This document shows positions 5,665 to 13,100 of a stretch of DNA of 13,844 nucleotides, piece by piece (position 1 is the first letter of the stretch; each line of letters begins with the position of its first letter). A program made the translations under genes and the position numbers. The notes under the pieces were generated by a model. That model was given only the letters and a program-made list of their open reading frames with translations, was not told the DNA's origin and searched no databases. The stretch lies in assembly GCA_001275005.1 (NCBI GenBank), contig JWZX01001810.1, forward strand, positions 1-13,844, written 5' to 3'. The DNA comes from Chrysochromulina tobinii. Its lineage: Eukaryota; Haptophyta; Prymnesiales; Chrysochromulinaceae.

Positions 5665-7763
5665 TTCCCCAAAAGGCAAGTGCTGCACGACGACCATCTT
5701 GCCGAGCACTTCGGCCTGGTACATGCGCATCAGGCCCGCCGCCGCACGCTGCCACGACTCGAGATGAAGGACGCCATCAAGGGGCAATCACGGGTCAATC
5801 AAGGGGCAATCAAGGGCGATCGCGCACCTGCCACGACTCGAGATGGCTGATGTCATTCAGCACGGGGGAGTGCTCTGCAAAGTGGCCGCGCTTGACCGTC
5901 TTGATGAATCTGATGGCGCCGAGATAGAGATACGCATCTCCGTGCTCCTCGAGCACCTCGCTGCTGTGAATGGCCGTGGGCTCGATCCTCTCCTGTGAAC
6001 AGAGACGTTCACAGTCGGGGGCCATCGGTTACCAAATTAGGGCTCATCAAGGGCCATCAGGGGCCATCAGGGGCTCGTCAAGGACCATCAGGGGCCATCA
6101 GGGGCCATCAGGGGCCATCAAGGGCCATCAAGGGTCATCAAGGGTCATCAAGGGTCATCAAGGGCCATCACCACGCACCTGCCCAGCGAGCTGCGCTGCC
6201 CCGAGGATGAAGGGCACGAATTGATAGTCGTCGAGGCCCCACACGCCGTGTGAGCCTGTGGAGGAGCGGGCGCCGTGGTGAGCACTTGCATGCAAGGCCA
6301 CGAGTCCCCACACGCCGCGCCGTGTGAGCCTGCAGGCTCGAGTATGTACGTCATCAGATGTCACCAGAGGCCATCAGAGGTCATCAGAGGTCATCAGAAG
6401 TCATCAGAGGTCATCAGAGGTCATTAGCACTCACCTGCAGGCTCGAGCATGTACGTCGTCTGCAGCGTGCGCATCAGCGCGAGGTACCTGAGGATGGAGG
6501 CCATCGAAGGTCATCAGTCACCAATTAGGGAGGCAATCAGTGGTCATCAGTCACCAATTAGGGAGGCCATCGAAGGTCATCAGTCACCAATTAGGGAGGC
6601 AATCAGCGGTCATCAGTCACCAATTAGGGAGGAAATCAGTGGTCATCAGACGTACTTGGGTAGCACGACGAGGGCCAGCGCTGGCCGATCCGATGCTTGC
6701 AGCAGGCCGCTACGGTCCAAACAGAGCAGCCATACCTGTGGGGACATGGCGCCGTGGTGAGCACGCGTGCACGCAGCAGGTCCCCAGCTTCACCAGACAC
6801 GCAAGCACGTGCCCAGCCCCGGCGTTCAAGGGCCATCAATGGGCAATCAATGGCCAATCAAGGGGCAATCACCAGAAACGCAAGCTCGTGCCCAGTCCCG
6901 TAGTCGATGCGCGTCGCATTCCCAAACGATTCTGCCAAGTAAGAGCCGAGCTCGCGCGCGCGACGCTCGAGAGCCTCTGCGGACGCCGCCGCCGCGTTCT
7001 CCGCTGGCGGCGCTGCTGCCGGCGCTGCTGGCTCTACCGGCATCGGAGTGCCCGGCACAGCGCGTGCATGCCGCTCCCTCGCTGCGATCTCCAAGGCGAG
7101 GCGCTGCTCTACCGGCAGCCGCAGGGATGCCTCGTACTCGACGCGAGTCGTCAGCGCCGACTCGAGAAACGAACCCGGCAACCTCGACGGCGCTGCTGTG
7201 GCCGCTGTGGACAGCACGGCCGGCACGGCCCCGGACCCTGCCGTCTGGCTGACTGGCGTCGGTGTGAGCGTAGCAGCGCTCTCGAGGAGCTTGCGCATGA
7301 GCTCGGGCGTGCGCTCGCACATCTTGGCGTGCCACTTCTTGAAAGCCGGATTGCCGTAGCGCATCGCGTGCCGCTCGGGCGGAACATCGTCGCTCCAAGT
7401 GCTCGCCTCGTGCAGCACGTCGCACACGACGTCGATCATGCGCGAACGCGGCACGGCCTCAGTCAGCCGACGGCCGGCAATGACCGCGCAGAGCTCGGTC
7501 ACGAAGCGCAGCACGTCGGCGTGAGAGTTGGAGCGCTGCCAGAACTGCATCGTGGCTCCATCCGTGATCCTCCGCTGGACGATGCCCTCGGCGACTACGT
7601 CGGCGCCGCTTCGCCACGACGTCTGCGCGGGGCGGCGCGGCACGGGCTTGCCCATGGCAAAGGTGGGCGCCTCGAACGGCCTATTGGTCGACGCCATGCC
7701 GCCAGTGGGCTGCATGAAGGCGACCGATACATTGCGAAAGGGTCGATATGAAGGCTCATTCAT
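5647..7763 (-). CDS. Phosphotyrosyl phosphatase activator PTPA (PP2A activator, peptidyl-prolyl isomerase family)
   Basis: PTPA chaperones the PP2A catalytic subunit into its active Ser/Thr phosphatase form. Minus-strand exons in transcription order: 7763-6873, 6735-6656, 6487-6435, 6255-6179, 5992-5828, 5748-5647. All introns are GT-AG and phases agree, giving 1368 nt, 455 aa plus stop. The start ATG at 7763 is immediately preceded by an in-frame TGA. Hallmarks: [14 protein letters not shown] (~135-148), [19 protein letters not shown] (~279-297), [83 protein letters not shown]. Animal PTPA is roughly 320-360 aa. The extra length here is an N-terminal leader and an Ala/Pro-rich insertion at ~160-270. 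The C terminus (ELFKWA) is uncertain because a 33-bp duplication overlaps it. The first 891 bases have no intron; all five introns lie in the 3' half. Confidence 0.93.
5749..5845 (-). repeat. PTPA intron 5 with 18-bp exact direct repeat at its ends
   Basis: CATCTCGAGTCGTGGCAG (minus strand) occurs as the end of exon 5 (5845-5828) and again as the last 18 bases of the intron (5766-5749), where its CAG serves as the acceptor. Between them are TTGATTGCCCC units on the minus strand. The intron itself is 5827-5749. Confidence 0.9.
5993..6178 (-). repeat. PTPA intron 4: 10-bp array
   Basis: On the minus strand the intron starts GTGCGTGGTGATGG, runs through about 13 units of CTTGATGACC / CTGATGGCCC (roughly 6170-6041), and ends GTCTCTGTTCACAG. 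The exon junction is fixed by the PTPA alignment (LAGQ then ERIEPTAI). Confidence 0.85.
6256..6434 (-). repeat. PTPA intron 3: 10-bp array, copy of the exon junction, and module B
   Basis: Read on the minus strand: GTGAGTG donor, seven or so CTGATGACCT units (6430-6360), then at 6352-6300 an uninterrupted copy of the exon 3-exon 4 junction (ACGTACATACTCGAGCC, TGCAG^GCTCACACGGCG, GTGTGGGG), then module B (6293-6256) ending CTCCTCCACAG. Array, junction copy and module follow one another in this order. Confidence 0.88.
6488..6655 (-). repeat. PTPA intron 2: four 33-bp units
   Basis: Plus-strand units of 33 bp (GGTCATCAGTCACCAATTAG, then GGAGG.) at 6509-6541, 6542-6574, 6575-6607 and 6608-6640. 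On the coding (minus) strand they read as CTAATTGGTGACTGATGACC. The donor is GTACGTC at 6655 and the following exon starts GTACCTC, so the GTAC word is present at both intron borders. Confidence 0.9.
6736..6872 (-). other. PTPA intron 1: exon-end copy and diverged module B
   Basis: On the minus strand: donor GTGATTGCCCC, TTGATTGGCC-type units, then GGGCACGTGCTTGCGTGTCTGGT (about 6812-6789), a diverged copy of the exon 1 end GGGCACGAGCTTGCGTTTCTGGT, then a B-like module with GTGCTCACCACGGCGCC and ATGTCCCCACAG. Confidence 0.82.
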
Positions 7764-7766
7764 TCA

Positions 7767-7858
7767 TTCACAACACACCAACACGCACAAACCAATTCAT
7801 TCACAACACACCAACACGCACAGAAAAGCGCAACACACCAACACGCACAGAAGAGCGT
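7767..7858 (-). repeat. Three copies of a CACAACACACCAACACGCAC motif upstream of PTPA
   Basis: Tandem 28-33 bp units immediately upstream of the PTPA start codon, in its presumed 5' UTR or promoter. Read on the coding strand the core is GTGCGTGTTGGTGTGTTGTG. A fourth copy is at about 9194-9216, inside the retroelement-like ORF. CATT microsatellite units overlap the start codon at 7757-7770. Confidence 0.85.
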
Positions 7859-8035
7859 GAAGGACAACACCTCGCACACGTCACACTCGCTTCATTCTCA
7901 TGCTCGCGACATGCAACGCGTGCCGCGCTCACAGACACGGTTCAGAGTCGCCATACCCCGGGTCAACCCCGGGTCTGAACCCGTGCAACCACCTCGCCTG
8001 GCTGGCGTGTGGACCGTGGCGGACACACATACAGG

Positions 8036-8065
8036 TATGGCATGGCATGGCATGGCATGGTATGG
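8036..8065. repeat. CATGG pentanucleotide microsatellite
   Basis: Six 5-bp units: TATGG, four CATGG, TATGG. It lies in the gap between PTPA and the retroelement-like ORF. That gap (7859-8102) has no gene; it also contains the short duplication CCCCGGGTCAA CCCCGGGTC at about 7957-7976. Confidence 0.9.
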
Positions 8066-8083
8066 CCAGGAGCTTAATGACTG

Positions 8084-8099
8084 CTCCTCAGCTGAGGAG
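8084..8099. other. Perfect 16-bp palindrome just after a minus-strand stop codon
   Basis: CTCCTCAGCTGAGGAG is its own reverse complement. It starts three bases past the stop (8105-8103) of the minus-strand ORF. It may be a transcript-end hairpin or a protein-binding site; it is too short to say. Confidence 0.6.
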
Positions 8100-8102
8100 A
8101 GG

Positions 8103-9665
8103 TCATCGTCGAGCTGGGGGCGTCGGTGGTCGCTGGCCAAGAGCGGGAAAGCGTCGCCACCAGTGATAGACAGCAGCCGCGAGGCCTCGCCTGACGGCGA
8201 AGCCGAGGGCCATCCTGATCATAGGGGCGAGTCTAGGTGCAGCCCAAGAAGCTTGGTGGAGGAGGGCAGGCGGAATGGAGTTGTCGGTGCGCTTGGCGAG
8301 GTGGGATATGAAGTCAATGCCCTCGGAGTTGAGGGCCCCGCACGTGCTGATCGCGATGATGACAAGGCGCATGCTGGGTCCGAGGTCACCGTATTGGTTG
8401 CGACGCGAGTGAGCGGCAATGGCGAGGTGAGCAGACAGGCGCTCGCGGTCAGTGTGGTGAGCTGCAATGTGGGCCGAGCCAGCCGCATCGAGGGTCTTGA
8501 TGTCGATGAGGACAAAGGAGTTGGGCCTATCATAGTCATGAAGGATGATGTCGGGGACATGGGGGATAGGATGGCCCTGCATCCACTGGTCAACTGCCCG
8601 TTGGCCTCCTTGACCGCCGCGTTCGGCCGTGACTCGTGAGGCACCAAGGATTGCATCAAGAAAGGGAACGAAGGCTTGCACGGCGGGGTCATGGCAAGTG
8701 GAGTGGAGTCTCATGCCGTGAGGACATGGCACAAAGTGCCGATCGCCAGGGCCAATAAGAGGGCGGCCCAAGGGTTGGGTTACAGTGGCACAGGCGGTGC
8801 AGCGGGTGATGTTGCCCTCCCCCTGCGTGGGCGGAGAGAGTAGGAGGTCTAGGGCGAGGGCCACTGGGAAGTGCTGGGGGACTTGGAAAGCAAAGAAAGG
8901 AGTGTCACCAGGGTCGCTGGAGGGGATGGGGAGGCGCCGGAGCCAAGTGAAGGGTCCCTTAGCCGAGCTACCGTCAAGGAGGCGGGCTCTGCCCGTGGCC
9001 GTAGTGACCGGATCATTCAACAGGGCAAGGAAAGCGCGTGAAGCTACCACTGCCGAGGCTGCTCTCTGAGCGTGTGGGTGGCAAGTAGCATCAAAGGCAT
9101 CCAGGTCGTAGATGAAGGAAGGGGAATCGTGGGAGTCATCGAGGTCACGGTGGGCGGCTGCCCCTAGGGGTACGGTGGCAGGGCTGAGCCGGCCACAACA
9201 CACCAACACGCACAGACCAAACTCAAACCAAGCGTGAAGGTCGAACACCTCCATGAATACACCTGGACTATGGTGTTTTTCGAAAAGGTCAGTTCCAGCT
9301 GTGCGAAAAAGTCGTGTTCCAATTTCAAGTCTCGCCCGCGCGTATCGACCAGAGCCACTACATGTACCACTACATGTACGTGTATGAGTCATCTTATCCC
9401 ACAGCATGAGGACGGGGAGCCACGGCCAGGACAATGGTGGCCCGGCGCGAGGAGGCATCATGGGTGGCATCCGCAGCTGCAACATAGCCATGCATAGCGG
9501 CGGGCAACCTTCGAATCTGTCACTCGCTCGCGACGCTTGTCCTGGTTCGGCCGCTCTTGATGTGCCTGGGGTCATTGATGACAACGCAGCCACGCAGGCT
9601 TTGAGATACATGTGGGATACGCAAGAGCGGAGAGCAGCGTCGGAGCCACGCTTGCTAAGTTGCAT
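8103..9665 (-). pseudogene. Retroelement-derived ORF: C-terminal region of a non-LTR-type reverse transcriptase with PD-(D/E)xK nuclease
   Basis: An open frame of 520 aa. From about residue 165 it resembles the part that follows the reverse-transcriptase domain in some non-LTR elements: RARLLDG..., FTWLRRLPIP, then a zinc-binding candidate CTAC (289-292) with GDRHFVPCPHGMRLHSTCH (308-325). The nuclease candidate is PDIILHDYD (371-379) followed by LIDIKT (386-391), i.e. a PD...DxK pattern, then HHTDRERLSAH and MRLVIIAISTCGALNSEGI. No reverse-transcriptase catalytic motif (xADD) is visible in the ORF or just upstream, so the element is truncated. Residues 1-160 look compositionally unlike coding sequence, so the true start may be internal or the region upstream may be junction sequence. 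It could be a relic or a domesticated nuclease; the lack of stops over 1.5 kb leaves the second possible. Confidence 0.55.
9356..9379. repeat. 12-bp tandem duplication
   Basis: CACTACATGTAC occurs twice back to back; each contains the palindrome ACATGT. It lies in the upstream, less convincing part of the retroelement-like ORF. Confidence 0.85.
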
Positions 9666-9711
9666 GCAATCCCACTGTTCCTTTCCCGTTTTATCAACAC
9701 GAAATGACTAT

Positions 9712-9910
9712 GCATTAATACGGGTCCGCGAATAGGAAAATGAGTTGAGCTCTCGGCGGCTGACGAACCATTTATCGAGCATTAATACGGGGCTCGAAAA
9801 GGAAAATGCGTTGAGCACTCGGCGGCTGACGAACCATTTATCGAGCATTATTACGGGGCTCGAATAGGAAAATGCAGTTGAGCTTTCAGCGGCTGACGAT
9901 CCATTTATCA
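9712..9910. repeat. Three tandem copies of a 66-67 bp repeat
   Basis: Units start GCATTAATACGG at 9712, 9779 and 9845 and run to CCATTTATC. Shared words are AGGAAAATG, GTTGAGC, CGGCGGCTGACGA and CCATTTATCGA. The repeat is AT-richer than its surroundings and differs in sequence from the intron arrays. It lies between the divergently arranged retroelement-like ORF and the secreted-protein gene, so it could be a retroelement terminal or promoter repeat, or an upstream element of the latter gene. Confidence 0.9.
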
Positions 9911-10052
9911 GATGCAGCTCTCGGATCCTCTGCCGTCCCCAGCTTCAGGCGCGTGCAAAATATCCGTCGGCACCTTCCTTGGCCTGGGCCCGAGCGCGCG
10001 CGCATGATCATCGCGCAAACCCAGACGCTGCACATCCCTTTGGCGTGATGCT

Positions 10053-10086
10053 CTTGAAGTTGCGCTTGAAGTTGCGCTTGAAGTTG
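10053..10086. repeat. 12-bp tandem repeat (CTTGAAGTTGCG, about 2.8 copies)
   Basis: Units at 10053, 10065 and 10077 in the presumed promoter/5' leader of the secreted-protein gene. An in-frame stop at 10090-10092 follows directly, which bounds that gene's reading frame. Nothing else was recognised between 9911 and 10191. Confidence 0.85.
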
Positions 10087-10191
10087 GGGTAAACTGTTTT
10101 GCTGACTCGATGCGTTTGCTGCGCTTGCACCTTGCACGTCGCAGATCGCCACGACAAGGACTTGATCCCCCGTCCACGCTCCTCGACCAGC

Positions 10192-13100
10192 ATGATTCAA
10201 TCCACGAAGCATCGCCCCGCTATGATTCAATCTACGTGGCCCCGCACCGCGCCTCGAATTGCACCCGCCATCTTCTTTGCCCTGATGGTGAGCGCCACCG
10301 ATGCGCAGTGCACGGATACGTGCCATTACGCCTCTGATGGCTTGCGCGACGATGGCAGACCCGACGCGGTCTTCGAGTTCAAGATCGACGCGGAGGACGT
10401 TTCGTCGATCGAGCGCGTGACTCCCGGCAGCATCTGCATGACTACTCTTACATGCTTCTTCGCCTTCGACTCCGATTGCGACGACGGCAGCCCCGGCTCG
10501 GAGCTCCCGGTGTGCGCGTTCGGCGCCGAGTGCGTCGACTGCGGCGTGCGCACCGCGTCGCCGCCCCCGCCGCCACATTCCCCCGCCACGATCTGCATGA
10601 ACAAGTGCCTCAACGCCGGCGGCAGCGAGTGCAGCGACGATGGCGGCGGCCCTGGCTCCGAGTATCCAGATTACCAGTACGGCACTGACTGCACCGAGTG
10701 CAGCGGGGTGCGCCCCATAAGGCCACCGCCGACATCCAGCCCACCCATGTCACCTCCGGCGCCCAGCCCACCGCCTGGCATCTGCATGGCTACATGCTCC
10801 TTCGCCTCCGACTCCGGCAGCAACGACGGCAGCCCCGGCTCGGAGCTCCCGGTGTGCGCGTTCGGCGCCGAGTGCGTCGACTGCGGCGTGCGCACCGCAT
10901 CGCCGCCCCCGCCGCCACATTCCCCCGCCACGATCTGCATGAACAAGTGCCTCAACGCCGGCGGCAGCGAGTGCAGCGACGACGGCGGCGGCCCTGGCTC
11001 CGAGTATCCAGATTACCAGTACGGCACCGACTGCGCCAACTGCAGCGGCGGGGTGCGCCCCATAAGGCCACCGCCGACATCCAGCCCACCCATGTCACCT
11101 CCGGCGACCAGCCCCCCGCCTGGCATCTGCATGGCTACATGCTTCTTCGCCTCCGACTCCGGCAGCAACGACGGCAGCCCCGGCTCGGAGCTCCCGATGT
11201 GCGCGTTCGGCGCCGAGTGCGTCGACTGCGGCGTGCGCACCGCGTCGCCGCCCCCGCCGCCACATTCCCCTGCCACGATCTGCATGAACGAGTGCCTCAA
11301 CGCCGGCGGCAGCGAGTGCAGCGACGACGGCGGCGGCCCTGGCTCTGAGTTCGCAACGTGTGCCTACGCCACCGACTGCGTCGGTTGTGGCCCGCGAGTC
11401 TCGATGCCATCGGCGCCTCCACGGTCAGCAGCAGCGCATCCGGCACCCAACCCACCGCCGAGCATGTGCTCGAATCCATGCTCCTATACCTCTGACTGGA
11501 TGACGGCCGACGACGGGCTGTGCAAGGGCGCGCGCCAGGTCTTTATGATCGCACTCAAGCTCTTGGGCGCCAGCGTCAACCACTGGTTCCCTTACGAGGA
11601 CACTGCGGGCGACCCCGTCGAGGAAGCGGCAAAAAGGGTCTGTGTGCCCTTGCTGTGGGCGGAGTGCTTCGACGGCGCCCTCGTGCTGCTCAGGCTTGCG
11701 TCGCTCGTCTGGGCAGTGAGCTCGGAGCAGGAACGATCCGGCCGGAGCAAGCGCTTCGCGACTTGGGCGGGGCATAATCGCTCCTACCGCAACAAGTGCT
11801 TCGAACTGGCCTTGCTCGCGCTCTTGGTCCCGCGGGGGAGTGCCAGCGCCGTGGCGGCGGCGACGACGACGACGACACCACCCGATGGCGATGGGACTGG
11901 TGCGCATCGGGCAGAGTCGGCCGCGCAGACGCCGCCGCTGCGACCGCCGCCGCTCACTCAAATATGCGCTGATGATGTGGACAGCGGCACTTTTGACTCA
12001 AGCGGTGCACCCATGCCGTGCTCGTACTTCTCAGCACATCCCTATGGTTGCGCTTCCTACTCCATCGCGCGGACCACTTGCCCGGTCGCGTGCGGCACGT
12101 GTCCGCCACCCCCGCCTGACCCCTCGGACCAAATGGTCTTGACCGGCGCCGTAACGAGCGACCATCCTCCGCACCCGCTGCCGCCGCTACCGCTATCCCG
12201 GCCGCCGCTCGCGCCATCGAAGGCGCCGTCTGCAGCCTCGCCGCCACGGTACGTTTCGGACCCTGGCCCGATGATGCCGGCTGCAACCTCGCCGCCACAG
12301 CAACCGTGGCACCCGCTGAGGCCGATTCCACCGCCGTGTCCGCCGCCGCCGCCGCCGAGTCAGCCGATTCAGCCGCCACCACCGCCACCATCCCCAGCGC
12401 CGCTGCCATCGCCACCGCCGCGATCACCCCCGATCCCGTCGAGACGCGCTCAACACGACGCGAGACGCTCTCCTTTGCCCTCGCCCTCGCCGCCGCCGAT
12501 GCTGCAGCCGCCCTCGCCCTCCATGCCGTCACCTTCCAAGGAGCTCGTCGTGAGGCATGGACGGCAGCTCACAAGCCATTCTGCCCTGCTGGCGCTCGGA
12601 GGCTACCACACGTGTCTGGCGGACGATGCGCTCCTCAAGTGCTGGGGCTACAACGGCAACGGCCAGCTCGGCGACGGCACGACGTTCCAGCGCCTCGCCC
12701 CGACCACCATCAACGTCGGCGGCGCAGTCGGGCTGCTGGCGCTCGGACAGTCACACACTTGCGCGTACGTGACAGCAAGCGCGCTCCTCAAGTGCTGGGG
12801 CCACAACTACTACGGCTCGCTCGGCGACAATACAACGACCGGTCGCCTCGCCCCGACCACGATCGACGTCGGCGGCGCCGTCGGGCTGCTGGCGCTCGGA
12901 AGGGCGCACACGTGCGCGTACGTGACGGCCAGCGCGCTCCTCAAGTGCTGGGGCTCCAACGAGAACGGGTATGGCTCCGGGTACGGCCAGCTCGGCGATG
13001 GCACGACGACCAATCGCAACACCCCGACCACGATCGACGTTGGTGGCGCCGTCGGGCTGCTGGCGCTCGGAGACTACCACACGTGCGCGTACGTGACGGC

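Noticed and set aside
6540-7751. 403-codon plus-strand ORF over PTPA exon 1
   Set aside because: Antisense to a frame with clear PTPA motifs; its product is Arg-rich with no recognisable domain.
9886-10578. 230-codon minus-strand ORF upstream of and over the secreted-protein gene start
   Set aside because: No recognisable domain; overlaps the signal peptide and first Cys module, which are better supported on the plus strand.
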